A stretch of DNA of 64,000 nt from Nonomuraea harbinensis (GTDB lineage: Bacteria > Actinomycetota > Actinomycetes > Streptosporangiales > Streptosporangiaceae): the NCBI RefSeq assembly GCF_019396385.1, contig NZ_JAHKRN010000005.1, forward strand, positions 62,001 through 126,000. Reading direction: 5' to 3'. A program made the translations under genes and the position numbers. Positions 15,793-24,262 of the stretch are shown piece after piece (positions within the stretch are counted from its first letter, which is position 1; every line of letters starts with the position of its first letter). The notes under the pieces are model-generated. The model made no database searches. It saw only the letters and a list, made by a program, of their open reading frames with translations, and was not told where the DNA came from.

Positions 15793-16003
15793 AAGCATGG
15801 TGACCGGCCGAGAGACCTACACCGAAAAGCAGGCAGCGGAGGGGGACCGCTCGTCTGCAGCGCGGGACCGCCGGGGCTTTTGGGGGAAAGCCGACCGGCC
15901 TGGACCGCCACCGGACCGGGGTCGGGCAGATTTGGGGGAACTGCCCGGCCCCGGTCTCATACCCACCGGAGCCGGGCGGCAGACCGCCCGGCTCCGACTT
16001 TTT
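15793..16003 (+). ncRNA. Candidate structured small RNA with three G-rich hairpin loops
   Basis: This is the only gene-free stretch above 300 bases (15717-16027). It has a promoter at one end, a strong intrinsic terminator at the other, and three clear hairpins between. Stem 15835-15839/15847-15851 has loop AGGGGGA. Stem 15875-15880/15887-15892 has loop TGGGGG. A 15-pair stem 15915-15929/15941-15955 has loop ATTTGGGGGAA. All three loops expose GGGGG, and GGACCG recurs four times. An independent RNA of about 210 bases is the best reading. A leader or attenuator for the nucleoside hydrolase at 16028 is the alternative, but no ribosome site follows the terminator. No known family was recognised. 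Confidence 0.6.
15968..16003 (+). terminator. Strong intrinsic terminator
   Basis: Twelve-base perfect arms (15968-15979 and 15984-15995) enclose a CAGA loop, followed by GACTTTTT. The T tract is on the plus strand only, so it ends a plus-strand transcript coming from the left, i.e. the candidate RNA. Confidence 0.9.
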
Positions 16004-16027
16004 GATCTTTGCGTATCGTACGGTTCC

Positions 16028-16951
16028 GTGACGAAGATCCTCATTGACTGCGATCCCGGCATCGACGACGCCATGGCCCTGGCCCTCGCGGCCGGCGCGC
16101 CCGGTCTGGAGGTCGTCGCCGTCACCACCGTGGGCGGCAACGCCGACCTGGCCGTGACCACCAGGAACGCGCTGGCGCTGCGGGAGTTCCTGGACCTGGG
16201 CGACATCCCGGTCGCCCCGGGAAGCCCCGGCGCCCTCCTGCACCCCGTCGTCCGCGCCGATCACGTGCACGGACCCACCGGCCTCGGCGCCGCCGTGCTC
16301 CCCGAACCGGTGCGCGCGGCGGCGGACGGGCACGCGGTCGACGTCATCATCGACACCCTGCGCGCCGCCCCCGGCGAGGTCACCCTCGTCGCGATCGGCC
16401 CGCTCACCAACATCGCGCTCGCCGTCCGCAGGGAGCCGCGCGTCGTGGAGTGGGCCCGCGACCTGGTCATCATGGGCGGCTCCTACACGCGCGGCAACCA
16501 CAACCCGGCCGCCGAGTTCAACATGCTCGCCGACCCGGAGGCCGCAGCCATCGTCTTCAGGTCCGGCTGGACGGTGAAGATGCTGGGCCTGGACGTGACG
16601 CTCACCGCCGTCGTCACCTCCGCGGTGCTCGACCGCATGCGGCCGCTCGGCCGGCTGGCCGAGTTCCTGATCCCCGCCGCCACCTCCTACGGCGTGGTCA
16701 CCGCCGACGGCGGACCCACCATCCACGACGCGTGCGCGGTGGCGTACGTGCTGGACCCGGCCCTGGTGACGATGACGCCGGCCGTGGTCGACGTGGAGAC
16801 CAGGGGCGAGCACACCCGGGGCATGACCGTCGTGGACTTCCGGCCGATGGACCGTGTCCCCAACGCGCTCGTCGGCACCCACCTGGACGTGGACCGCTTC
16901 TGGGACACGATGCTGGACGCGTACGGCAGGCTGGCCGAGCGCCTGGGCTGA
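16028..16951 (+). CDS. Nucleoside hydrolase (IU-NH family)
   Basis: A 307-residue inosine-uridine-type nucleoside hydrolase. The N-terminal ILIDCDPGIDDAMAL motif provides the aspartates that hold the catalytic Ca2+. Further family segments are TLVAIGPLTNIALA, VIMGGS, AEFNMLADPEAA and the HD in ATSYGVV...IHDACAVAYV. The enzyme cleaves the N-glycosidic bond of ribonucleosides for salvage in the cytosol. The GTG start at 16028 has no ribosome site but has TATCGT eight bases before it, suggesting a leaderless message separate from the terminator upstream. Exact base preference cannot be judged. Confidence 0.9.
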   Translation: MTKILIDCDPGIDDAMALALAAGAPGLEVVAVTTVGGNADLAVTTRNALALREFLDLGDIPVAPGSPGALLHPVVRADHVHGPTGLGAAVLPEPVRAAADGHAVDVIIDTLRAAPGEVTLVAIGPLTNIALAVRREPRVVEWARDLVIMGGSYTRGNHNPAAEFNMLADPEAAAIVFRSGWTVKMLGLDVTLTAVVTSAVLDRMRPLGRLAEFLIPAATSYGVVTADGGPTIHDACAVAYVLDPALVTMTPAVVDVETRGEHTRGMTVVDFRPMDRVPNALVGTHLDVDRFWDTMLDAYGRLAERLG

Positions 16952-17005
16952 CGCGCGCGTGGTGCGGGGAGTGTTCGGCGGCTGATACAGTTACACGTGT
17001 TGCGG

Positions 17006-17082
17006 GCGCCGCTAGCTCAGTTGGTCAGAGCAGCTGACTCTTAATCAGCGGGTCCGGGGTTCGAGTCCCTGGCGGCGCACCA
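17006..17082 (+). tRNA. tRNA-Lys (anticodon CTT), CCA encoded
   Basis: A clean cloverleaf. Acceptor GCGCCGC (17006-17012) pairs perfectly with GCGGCGC (17072-17078). The anticodon stem is GCTGA/TCAGC with loop CTCTTAA, placing CTT at 17040-17042. The T arm carries GGTTCGAGTCC, the discriminator is A at 17079, and CCA is encoded. A near-identical copy lies at 45661. A terminator follows at once. Confidence 0.97.
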
Positions 17083-17088
17083 TCAAGA

Positions 17089-17119
17089 AACCCCGATTCG
17101 GTTCAGCCGGGTCGGGGTT
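17089..17119 (+). terminator. Terminator after tRNA-Lys
   Basis: AACCCCGA (17089-17096) pairs with TCGGGGTT (17112-17119), with an inner CGG/CCG pair set, followed by GTTTC. It lies seven bases after the encoded CCA. Confidence 0.8.
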
Positions 17120-17262
17120 GTTTCATGTCCGGACCGGTTTCCGCGACGAGTCATCCTCCACCCACCTGAGCCCGCGACAGGGCAGGAGTGAGTCTTTGCC
17201 TGTGAGCTGTCGAGGGTTGAGGGCATGGGGGGAAGAGGCCAACGGAGGAGAGGAACGGTGAC

Positions 17263-18924
17263 ATGACAGATGTTTCCGGACAGGGGTCCGGCACCGGTGA
17301 CCAGCGGCAGATTCTGACGAACCGGCAAGGCCACCCCGTATACGACAACCAGAACCAGCGCACGGTCGGCGCCAGAGGCCCCGCGACGCTGGAGAACTAC
17401 CAGTTCCTGGAGAAGATCAGCCACTTCGACCGGGAGCGCATCCCGGAGCGGGTGGTGCACGCCCGCGGCGCGACCGCGTTCGGCTTCTTCGAAGCGTACG
17501 GGAAGATCGGCGACGAGCCGATCAGCCGCTACACCCGCGCGAAGCTGTTCCAGGAGGCGGGCAAGCGGACCGACGTGGCGCTGCGGTTCTCCACGGTCAT
17601 CGGCGGCCGGGACTCGGCGGAGACGGCCCGCGACCCTCGGGGGTTCGCGGTCAAGTTCTACACCGAGGACGGCAACTGGGACCTGGTCGGCAACAACCTG
17701 GCCGTGTTCTTCATCCGGGACGCGATCAAGTTCCCCGACGTGATCCACTCGCTCAAGCCCGACCCGGTGACGTTCCGGCAGGAGCCGAACCGGATCTTCG
17801 ACTTCATGTCGCAGACGCCCGAGTGCCTGCACATGCTGGTCAACCTGTTCAGCCCGCGCGGCATCCCGTCCGACTACCGCCACATGCAGGGGTTCGGCGT
17901 CAACACCTACAAGTGGGTCAACCAGCAGGGCGAGACCGTGCTGGTCAAGTACCACTGGATGCCCAAGCAGGGCGTGCGCAGCATGACCGAGCTGGACGCC
18001 GCCGTCGTCCAGGCCCAGGACCTGGGGCACGCCACCCGTGACCTGCACGAGGCGATCGACCGGGGCGACTACCCCGAGTGGGAGCTGCTCGTGCAGATGA
18101 TGAGCGACGACGAGCACCCCGAGCTCGACTTCGACCCGCTCGACGACACCAAGGTGTGGCCGGAGAACGAGTTCCCGGCCAGGCCGGTCGGGCGGCTGGT
18201 GCTCAACCGCAACGTGTCGAACAACTTCGCCGAGAACGAGCAGATCTCCTTCGGCACCGGCGTGCTGGTCGACGGCCTGGACTTCTCCGACGACAAGATG
18301 CTCGTCGGCCGGACGTTCTCGTACAGCGACACCCAGCGCTACCGGGTCGGCCCGAACTACCTGCAGCTCCCGGTCAACCAGGCGAAGAACGCGGAGATCC
18401 GGACGAACCAGCGCGACGGTCAGATGACGTACTTCGTCGACACCGCCGGCGAGTCGCCGCACATCAACTACGAGCCGTCGCTGATCGACGGGCTGCGCGA
18501 GGCCGAGTACCCCACCGTGGACGAGGAGGGGCCGGTCATCTCCGGGCGGCTGACCCGCAAGCGCATCCCGAGGACCAACGACTACACCCAGGCGGGGCAG
18601 CGTTACCTGCTCATGGAGGAATGGGAACGCGACGACCTGGTGGCCAACTTCACGGCGAACCTCAGGCAGTGCGACCGGCGCATCGCCGAGCGCATGGTCT
18701 GGCACTTCCTCATGGCCGAGGACGAGCTGGGCCTGCGCGTCGGCGAGGGGCTCGGCATCACGCCCGACGACGTGGCGCACCTGGAGCCGCTCGCGACCCA
18801 GGACCTCACCAAGGAGGAGCGGGAGCGCATGGCGAACCTCGGCAGGAACGGGCCGCGCGACGTGCAGGGCCTGAAGATGACGCACTGCGTGCCGAACGAG
18901 CGCGCCGCGCGCGCCGAGCAGTAG
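17263..18924 (+). CDS. Monofunctional haem catalase
   Basis: A 553-residue catalase that destroys hydrogen peroxide. Seen in order are the catalytic His in [15 protein letters not shown], the distal Asn in [12 protein letters not shown], and the proximal haem Tyr in [35 protein letters not shown] at the N-terminus is typical of clade-3-like small-subunit KatA-type enzymes, although the length is slightly above the usual 480-500. The ATG at 17263 follows GGAGAGG. The gene stands alone downstream of the tRNA terminator; no OxyR, Fur-like or CatR gene is adjacent, so regulation cannot be assigned. Confidence 0.95.
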   Translation: MTDVSGQGSGTGDQRQILTNRQGHPVYDNQNQRTVGARGPATLENYQFLEKISHFDRERIPERVVHARGATAFGFFEAYGKIGDEPISRYTRAKLFQEAGKRTDVALRFSTVIGGRDSAETARDPRGFAVKFYTEDGNWDLVGNNLAVFFIRDAIKFPDVIHSLKPDPVTFRQEPNRIFDFMSQTPECLHMLVNLFSPRGIPSDYRHMQGFGVNTYKWVNQQGETVLVKYHWMPKQGVRSMTELDAAVVQAQDLGHATRDLHEAIDRGDYPEWELLVQMMSDDEHPELDFDPLDDTKVWPENEFPARPVGRLVLNRNVSNNFAENEQISFGTGVLVDGLDFSDDKMLVGRTFSYSDTQRYRVGPNYLQLPVNQAKNAEIRTNQRDGQMTYFVDTAGESPHINYEPSLIDGLREAEYPTVDEEGPVISGRLTRKRIPRTNDYTQAGQRYLLMEEWERDDLVANFTANLRQCDRRIAERMVWHFLMAEDELGLRVGEGLGITPDDVAHLEPLATQDLTKEERERMANLGRNGPRDVQGLKMTHCVPNERAARAEQ

Positions 18925-18943
18925 TCCCGGACAGTCCCGGAAG

Positions 18944-19792
18944 TCACCCCAGGCGGCGGAGCAGGGCCTGCTTCGCCGCGCTGAACTCCTCGTCCGTCAG
19001 CACGCCCTGGCGGTGCAGCTCGCCGAGCTCGGACAACTGGCCCAGGATCGTCTGCGTCTCCGCCGTCGTGCTCGGCGGCGGGGGCAGCTCGGCGGGCCCG
19101 CGCGGGATGCGGGCCAGGACGGCCGCCGCGACCAGGCAGGTCGTCCCGCCGAACCGCTGCACCCCCCACGACAGGCAGCGCGGGTCCTTCTGCGGCGGCC
19201 TGAGCGGGCCCTCGTCCTTGGGATGGAAGCGCAGGACGCCGTAGCCCATGCCGCTCTGCGGCTTCCACTCCACGCCGGTCAGGTCGGTCACCGCGAACTC
19301 CTGCGGGCCCGCCTCGTCCTTGGCCGTCGAGGCGAAACCGGTCCACTCGACGCGCACGCGCTCGCCGTCGAAGCTCACCGTGCCGTCGCCCGCGGTCGCC
19401 GTGATCGGCACCTCCGGGCCGGGCAGCACGAAGTCCTCGCACGGCCCCGCCGCCGTCTGCCACACCGCGAGGCTGTCGCGGACCTCGTCGGCGAAGTACT
19501 CGGCCGCGCCGGTGCGGTCCTTCGGGATCTGCAACCGGTACGGGTCGGCGGGCGCGGTGAGCGAGCCCGCCACCGCGTCGGTCAGCGGGTCGGCCCCCTT
19601 GCGCAGGCGCAGCCTGAGATGGCCGCCCTTGCGCGCGGGCTCGAACGTGGCCCCCGCGATCGCCTCCAGCGGGATGACCAGCTCTCCCAGCGCTTTGCGG
19701 ATCTCGTGCACGTCGCGCCCGCTGCCCGGCACGATCCGCAGCGTCTCGCCGTCGAAGGTCCACACGCCGTCGGCAAGCGCGATCTCAGCCAT
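18944..19792 (-). CDS. DUF4429 protein with C-terminal SHOCT motif
   Basis: A 282-residue protein with two consecutive beta-rich DUF4429-like segments: about residues 1-110, starting VWTFDGETLRIVPG, and 125-220, with TVSFDGERVRVEWTGF. After a proline linker comes a C-terminal SHOCT helix pair, LGQLSELGELHRQGVLTDEEFSAAKQ. SHOCT motifs are short oligomerisation or interaction elements. The role of DUF4429 is not known to me. No signal peptide is visible. The gene converges on the catalase, 19 bases away. Confidence 0.8.
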   Translation of the reverse strand: MAEIALADGVWTFDGETLRIVPGSGRDVHEIRKALGELVIPLEAIAGATFEPARKGGHLRLRLRKGADPLTDAVAGSLTAPADPYRLQIPKDRTGAAEYFADEVRDSLAVWQTAAGPCEDFVLPGPEVPITATAGDGTVSFDGERVRVEWTGFASTAKDEAGPQEFAVTDLTGVEWKPQSGMGYGVLRFHPKDEGPLRPPQKDPRCLSWGVQRFGGTTCLVAAAVLARIPRGPAELPPPPSTTAETQTILGQLSELGELHRQGVLTDEEFSAAKQALLRRLG

Positions 19793-19938
19793 GCGTTCCA
19801 GCCTAGTAGCGGGAAACCGTCCGGTAGCGCGACTTAAGTAGCGAGACCCGTCTCATGGGGCGGGAGGTGGCGCCCAGCGGCGACCGACCGGCTTGCCGTA
19901 CCCGGAGCACCTGGTGGAGGCGCTGGAGTTCGCCGTCG

Positions 19939-20958
19939 TCATCGGCTGACTCCGTCGGTGGTGCGGTCGAGGAGTGCCAGGTCGGCGCGGCGGGGGAGGC
20001 TCTCCCAGTCGCCCTGGGAGGTGACCGCGAACGCCCCCGCGGCGCAGGCGGTGCGCAGCCGGTGCTCGGGCTCGGCGCCCTCCAGCCAGTCGGCCAGCCA
20101 TCCGGCGGCGAACGCGTCGCCCGCGCCCACCGGGTCCACCTCGGTGACCTGGTAGGCGGGCGCCCGGTACGCGACGCCGTCGGACAGTTCGACAGCACCC
20201 CGCGAGCCCAGCTTGACCAGCACGTGGCGCGGGCCCAGCGCGGCCAGCGCCTCCGCCACCGCGACCGGCCCCTCCGGGACGGCTCCTTCCGCGTCCTCCC
20301 GCGGCCCGTCGTGCGGCGGGGCCGGGAAGGTGTCCGGGAGGAGCAGGCGGGCCTCCTCCTCCGTGGCGAACAGCATGTCCACCTGGCCGATCACCTCGCG
20401 CAGCCAGGCGCCCGCCTCCGCCGGGGACCACAGGGCCTTGCGGTAGTTGACGTCCAGGGACACCTGGACTCCCGCGCTCCGCGCCACCTCGACGGCGTGC
20501 CGTACGGTCGCGCGGGCGGACTCCGACAGGGCCGGGGTGATCGCGGTGACGTGCAGCACGCGGGCGCCCCTGATCAGGTCCGGGTCCAGGTCCTCCGGAC
20601 GGATGCGTGAGCCGGCGCTGCCCGCGCGGTAGTAGCGGACGTCGATGTGGTCGGCCGTGCGGCGGCCCTTGATCATCAGGCCCGTCGGCGCCTCCAGGTC
20701 GGGGACGGCACGCACGTCCACGCCCTCGCCCGCGAGGGCCGAGCGGATCAGGTCGCCGAAGTCGTCGGCGCCCACCCGGCCCGCCCAGCAGGCCGTGCGG
20801 CCCAGCCGGGCGACGCCGATCGCCACGTTGGACTCGGCGCCGCCGAGCCCCAGGTCGAAGTCGCGGGCGAAGCGCAGCGGGCCGGTGCGGCGGGCCGCGA
20901 ACAGGGCCATCGTCTCGCCGAAGGTCACCAGGTCTGTCATCGGATTGAGTTCGGGCAC
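19939..20958 (-). CDS. PfkB-family sugar kinase (2-keto-3-deoxygluconate kinase-like)
   Basis: A 339-residue ribokinase-fold enzyme. The substrate-side motif GLGGAESNVAIGVARLG (about residues 37-53) and the ATP-side motif VDPVGAGDAFAAG (about 270-282) mark the PfkB family. The opening LVTFGETMALF and the DLGLGGAESN pattern are typical of KdgK-type 2-keto-3-deoxygluconate kinases, which make KDPG in the cytosol. GTG 20958 has TAGGTT seven bases upstream and fits a leaderless start; ATG 20940 is the alternative. No KDPG aldolase or uronate gene is adjacent, so substrate assignment rests on family resemblance only. Confidence 0.82.
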   Translation of the reverse strand: MPELNPMTDLVTFGETMALFAARRTGPLRFARDFDLGLGGAESNVAIGVARLGRTACWAGRVGADDFGDLIRSALAGEGVDVRAVPDLEAPTGLMIKGRRTADHIDVRYYRAGSAGSRIRPEDLDPDLIRGARVLHVTAITPALSESARATVRHAVEVARSAGVQVSLDVNYRKALWSPAEAGAWLREVIGQVDMLFATEEEARLLLPDTFPAPPHDGPREDAEGAVPEGPVAVAEALAALGPRHVLVKLGSRGAVELSDGVAYRAPAYQVTEVDPVGAGDAFAAGWLADWLEGAEPEHRLRTACAAGAFAVTSQGDWESLPRRADLALLDRTTDGVSR

Positions 20959-21032
20959 GCATGAAAACCTATTTCGGCGCGCGCCCGTATGCCAATCGTC
21001 GGGATCTGAGGGCTCCGGCCGGGGGCGACCCG

Positions 21033-22310
21033 TCAGCGGCGGCTCGGTGGTGGTTCAGGTGTGGGGACGGGGAGGAGGGGGGCGACTCCGGAGGTGGCGT
21101 CGCCGAGCCATTCGAGCGTGCGGCGGGCGTCCTTGACGACGGTGGCCACGCTGACGGCCAGGGCGACGGCGGCGACCAGCGCCAGCGCGGGCGACAGGAG
21201 CCCGAGCCGTCTGGGCCTGGACGCCGGCAGGCAGGCCAGCGCCCACGAGCGGGTCTCCTCGCGCGGCCGGTCGAGCCAGCCGCGCAGGCGCGGCCAGGCG
21301 TGGAAGAGGGCGGCGGTGGCGGGCACGAGGCGGTCGCCGGTGACGGCCACCAGGGTGCCGGCGTCGGTGCGGGCGGGCGGGACGGCGACGCTGGGCCGGA
21401 CGAGCAGCCCCGACTCCAGCAGCCGGGACAGGACGGGCTCGTCGAGGGAGGGGGCGGCGGCCGGTGGCGCGCCGGGGGCCAGCTCGACCAGGAGGTCCCT
21501 CAGCCGGTCCCGCTCGACGGCGGTCAAGGACGCGTACAGCTCCTCGGCCACCTCGCCCAGCGCGGGCGGCCCCGGCAGGGACGGCACCCGGGCCGACGTC
21601 GGGAGCGGCAGGGCGTCGGCTGAGGGCCGGGACGACGGGTCCTTGGACAGGGCGCGCGCCACCCGGTCGCGCAGCCGCGGCGGGAGCGCCGTCAGGTCGG
21701 GGTCGCAGGACAGCAGCCGGTGCATGACCTCGCCCATGGAGCCGCCGCGGAACGGGTCGTCGCCCGTGGCCGCGAACAGCACCAGCGCGCCCCAGGCGAA
21801 CACGTCGCCCGCCGCGCCGCCCGGCTGCCCCGTGACGACCTCGGGGGCGAGGTAGGTGCGGGTGCCGCCGATCGAGCCGGGCACGCCGGGGCAGATCACC
21901 TTCGGGCCGTCGCCGGTGAGCAGCACCTTGCCCGGCCGCAGGTCGCCGTGGGCGAGCCCGGCGGCGTGGAGACAGGCGAGCGCGGACGCCACCGCCGTGG
22001 CCAGCGCGACCAGCTCCTCACCCGCGTACGGGCCGTGCAGGGAGATCGCCTCCCGCAGGGACGGCCCGCTCGCGAACTCGCTCACCACGTAGGCGGGCGT
22101 GCCGCCGGACCGGACTTCGAGGACGCTCGCGAGATGCGGGTGGGTCACGGGCCGGACGCGGGGGAGGGGACCGCGCGGGACTCTGACCGCGAACCTGCGC
22201 CCCTCGTCGTCGTAGGCGTCGTAGACCACGCCGTGGCGGCCCGCGCCGAGCCGCCCCGCCAGCCAGTAGCCGCCGAGCCTCTCGGGATCACCAGGCACCG
22301 AGCGCATCAT
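21033..22310 (-). CDS. Degenerate Ser/Thr protein kinase with nSTAND-like tail and C-terminal membrane segment
   Basis: A 425-residue protein. Residues 14-240 follow the bacterial kinase fold, but key residues are changed. The VAIK lysine is Arg43 (FAVRV), HRD is HGD (121-123), the metal-binding Asn is Lys128 and DFG is CPG (140-142). This looks like a pseudokinase. Residues of about 245-360 (LTAVERDRLRDLLVEL, then LFHAWPRLRGWLDRPREE) closely resemble the winged-helix tail of nSTAND1 NTPases, without the NTPase domain itself. A hydrophobic segment near residues 375-400 may anchor it, with a short proline-rich end outside. Start choice (22310 or GTG 22298) is uncertain. Confidence 0.72.
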   Translation of the reverse strand: MMRSVPGDPERLGGYWLAGRLGAGRHGVVYDAYDDEGRRFAVRVPRGPLPRVRPVTHPHLASVLEVRSGGTPAYVVSEFASGPSLREAISLHGPYAGEELVALATAVASALACLHAAGLAHGDLRPGKVLLTGDGPKVICPGVPGSIGGTRTYLAPEVVTGQPGGAAGDVFAWGALVLFAATGDDPFRGGSMGEVMHRLLSCDPDLTALPPRLRDRVARALSKDPSSRPSADALPLPTSARVPSLPGPPALGEVAEELYASLTAVERDRLRDLLVELAPGAPPAAAPSLDEPVLSRLLESGLLVRPSVAVPPARTDAGTLVAVTGDRLVPATAALFHAWPRLRGWLDRPREETRSWALACLPASRPRRLGLLSPALALVAAVALAVSVATVVKDARRTLEWLGDATSGVAPLLPVPTPEPPPSRR

Positions 22311-22412
22311 CGAAAGGCTTAGACGCACCCCGACGAGAATTTGTTGCGCACGGCTCCCAGAACGCCACAGGCCCCCCGCGCGCCTCGGGGAGCCCGTGGG
22401 TAAAGATCATTA

Positions 22413-22964
22413 TTACAGCAATCCGGATCTTGCTTGCCAATCGGGCCGCAGCACGGACATGACGAGGGAGTCGTACCACTCGCCGTCCCAGCGCAGCGCG
22501 TCGCGGAGCCGGCCCTCCTCCACGAAGCCGAGCTTCTCGTAGACGTGGCGGGCCCGGTCGTTGAACGCGAACACCTCCAGGCCCACCCGGTGCAGCGGCG
22601 TGGTGCGGAAGGCGTGGTCGAGGGCGAGCGCGATGGCCTCGGTGCCGTAGCCCTTGCCGAAGGCCCGGTCGCCGATGAGCGCGATGCGCAGGTTGCACGA
22701 CAGGTTGGGCTCGTCGAGCTCGTTGAGCACGACCTCGCCCACGTAGTCGCCGCCGGCCTCGATGGCCAGGTCGAGGCGGTCCGCCTGGCCGGCCCGCGTG
22801 GCGCACCAGCGCCGGCACGCCTCCAGCTCGAAGGCGGCGTGGGAGCCGGTCAGCCGCCGCACCTCGGGATCGGAGACCAGCGCGAACAGGCCGTCGGCGT
22901 GCTCGGCCCCCACCGGCCGCAGCGTCACCCGCTCGCCGGTCAGCACGGGTTTGTCGGAGAACAT
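22413..22964 (-). CDS. GNAT acetyltransferase (RimJ/RimL type)
   Basis: A 183-residue GNAT protein. The opening LTGERVTLRPVGAEHADGLF is typical of the RimJ/RimL branch (Acetyltransf_3), and the acetyl-CoA loop is in IGDRAFGKGYGTEAIALALDHAF. FNDRARHVYEKLGFVEEGRLRDALRWDGEWYD completes the fold. Such enzymes acetylate protein N-termini, antibiotics or small metabolites; the substrate is unknown. It precedes the shikimate-kinase-like gene's stop by 12 bases on the same strand, so both could share a transcript. Confidence 0.85.
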   Translation of the reverse strand: MFSDKPVLTGERVTLRPVGAEHADGLFALVSDPEVRRLTGSHAAFELEACRRWCATRAGQADRLDLAIEAGGDYVGEVVLNELDEPNLSCNLRIALIGDRAFGKGYGTEAIALALDHAFRTTPLHRVGLEVFAFNDRARHVYEKLGFVEEGRLRDALRWDGEWYDSLVMSVLRPDWQARSGLL

Positions 22965-22976
22965 CGCCCCTGGTTA

Positions 22977-23486
22977 TCAGTCCCGGCCGGGCGCGGGCAA
23001 ACCCGAATCGCGCAGCACGGCCGCCAGCACCTCCTCCGGTTTGAGCACGCCCACGTCGTACTTCAGGTCCGCCACTTCACGGAAGTACGGCTCGCGCCGG
23101 GCGCGCAGGGCGGCCGGGGCGAATTCGGGCCGGTGGTCGCTGGTGCGCATCCGCTGGGTGAGCACCTCGTCGTCGGCGTCCAGCCAGATCACCGTGGCGG
23201 CGCGCATCGCCTCGCGGGCCCGCTCGTCGTCGAGCGTGCTGGCCGCCGCGGCGATCACCTTGGGCTCGCCGGCGAGCTCCTCGATCAGGTGCTCGGCCTC
23301 CCGCTCGTGCAGCACGTCGGCTCCCTCGCGGGCGGCGATCTCCGCGGACGGGCCTCCGTATCTCGACCGCAGAAAGGAGTCGCTGTCGCTGAACGGAAGG
23401 CCGAGAGCCTCGGCGATGAGCCGACCTGTCGTGCTCTTACCGCTGCCCATCAGCCCGATTAACACGATTGGTTTGTTTTTCTTCAT
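22977..23486 (-). CDS. Shikimate-kinase-like P-loop kinase
   Basis: A 169-residue P-loop kinase. Walker A is GLMGSGKST (about residues 11-19), followed by SDSDSFLRSRYGGPSAEIAAREG, a pattern like shikimate kinase. The AroK glycine-rich substrate strand (GGG) is replaced by AAAAST, and no aro genes are adjacent. It is therefore more likely a paralogue acting on another small hydroxylated substrate than the biosynthetic AroK. The ATG at 23486 gives the family's usual length. It is divergent from the DUF6458 gene, whose start is 37 bases away. Confidence 0.75.
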   Translation of the reverse strand: MKKNKPIVLIGLMGSGKSTTGRLIAEALGLPFSDSDSFLRSRYGGPSAEIAAREGADVLHEREAEHLIEELAGEPKVIAAAASTLDDERAREAMRAATVIWLDADDEVLTQRMRTSDHRPEFAPAALRARREPYFREVADLKYDVGVLKPEEVLAAVLRDSGLPAPGRD

Positions 23487-23523
23487 GTGGATAGAGGTTC
23501 CTCGTGTCAAGGAGGTAAATCAA

Positions 23524-23805
23524 ATGACCATCGCCGGAAGCATCATCCTCATCATGCTCGGTGCGATCCTCACGTGGGCCGTCGAATTCGATCTCGCCGG
23601 TGTGGACATCAACGTCGTCGGCGTGATCATCATGCTCGGCGGACTGGTCGGATTGCTGTTCGCCCTCTACCGGATCAACGTCACGCGCAGGGCGGTCGGC
23701 CCGATCGAGGAGCCGGTCCACCGGCACGAGATCTACGAGGAGCCCGAGGCACGCAGGACGACCGTGTACGAGGAGCGTCGACACTACGACGAGCCGCCGC
23801 TCTAG
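23524..23805 (+). CDS. DUF6458-like small membrane protein
   Basis: A 93-residue protein preceded by AAGGAGGT. Two hydrophobic segments (residues 3-22 and 28-50) flank a FDLAGVDINVVGVIIMLGG motif typical of the DUF6458 family of small actinobacterial membrane proteins. The C-terminal 40 residues are soluble, charged and rich in Glu, Arg and Tyr. The function is not known. It is followed after 14 bases by the ChaB gene, so the two are probably co-transcribed and may share a stress role. Confidence 0.75.
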   Translation: MTIAGSIILIMLGAILTWAVEFDLAGVDINVVGVIIMLGGLVGLLFALYRINVTRRAVGPIEEPVHRHEIYEEPEARRTTVYEERRHYDEPPL

Positions 23806-23819
23806 GAGGTGAGCCGGAC

Positions 23820-24206
23820 ATGCCGGCCAGAGAGGAACTCCCGTCCACCATCCGCCGCTCCCCGAAGAAGGCGCAGGACACGTGGATGAAGGCGCACGAC
23901 TCGGCCGTCGAGACGTACGGCGAGGGCAGGCGCGCCCACATGACGGCCTTCGCCGCGCTGAAGCACTCCTTCGAGAAGGTGGGAGACCACTGGGAGCCCA
24001 AGTCGAAGAAGGGGCCGTCGGACAAGGGCGCGACGGACCGTTCTGGACGCACGGCCGAGGGCGTCGACGCCAACGCCAGCAAGGAGCACCTGCGCGGCGT
24101 GGCCGCCGACCTGGACATCAGCGGCCGTTCGAAGATGAGCAAGCAGGAGCTCGTGGACGCCATCAAGAAGGCGAACAGGAAAGCGACCGCGAAGGCCCGC
24201 GGCTGA
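23820..24206 (+). CDS. ChaB-family protein with Rho-N-like tail
   Basis: A 128-residue protein. Residues 1-60 match the ChaB fold (ELPSTIRRSPKKAQDTWMKAHDSAVETYG, then AFAALKHSFEKVGDHWEPK). The C-terminal part contains a helix pair, TKEHLRGV-like ASKEHLRGVAADLDISGRSKMSKQELV split over residues 87-114, resembling the Rho N-terminal or SAP-like motif. That motif often binds nucleic acid. The tail is very lysine-rich. ChaB was named for a putative Ca2+/H+ antiport regulator in E. coli, but the actinobacterial role is unclear. GGAGGTGA precedes the ATG. Confidence 0.82.
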   Translation: MPAREELPSTIRRSPKKAQDTWMKAHDSAVETYGEGRRAHMTAFAALKHSFEKVGDHWEPKSKKGPSDKGATDRSGRTAEGVDANASKEHLRGVAADLDISGRSKMSKQELVDAIKKANRKATAKARG

Positions 24207-24224
24207 TCCGCGCCCGCCGCGGCG

Positions 24225-24262
24225 GTACGGGCCGGCCACCGGAGACGGCGGCCGGCCCGTAC
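24225..24262 (+). terminator. Long GC hairpin between convergent genes
   Basis: GTACGGGCCGGCC (24225-24237) pairs perfectly with GGCCGGCCCGTAC (24250-24262) around a 12-base loop. It lies between the convergent ChaB and transketolase genes and can end transcripts from both sides. A partial second copy of the loop and right arm follows at about 24279-24300. Confidence 0.75.

Noticed and set aside
15793..16003. SRP RNA, RNase P RNA, tmRNA or the C-rich 6C RNA
   Set aside because: None of their conserved segments was seen; loops are G-rich on the transcribed strand, opposite to the 6C pattern.
15797..16027. In-frame extension of the nucleoside hydrolase upstream through the small-RNA region
   Set aside because: The translated extension has no family similarity and crosses a perfect terminator hairpin; the hydrolase fold starts right at 16028.
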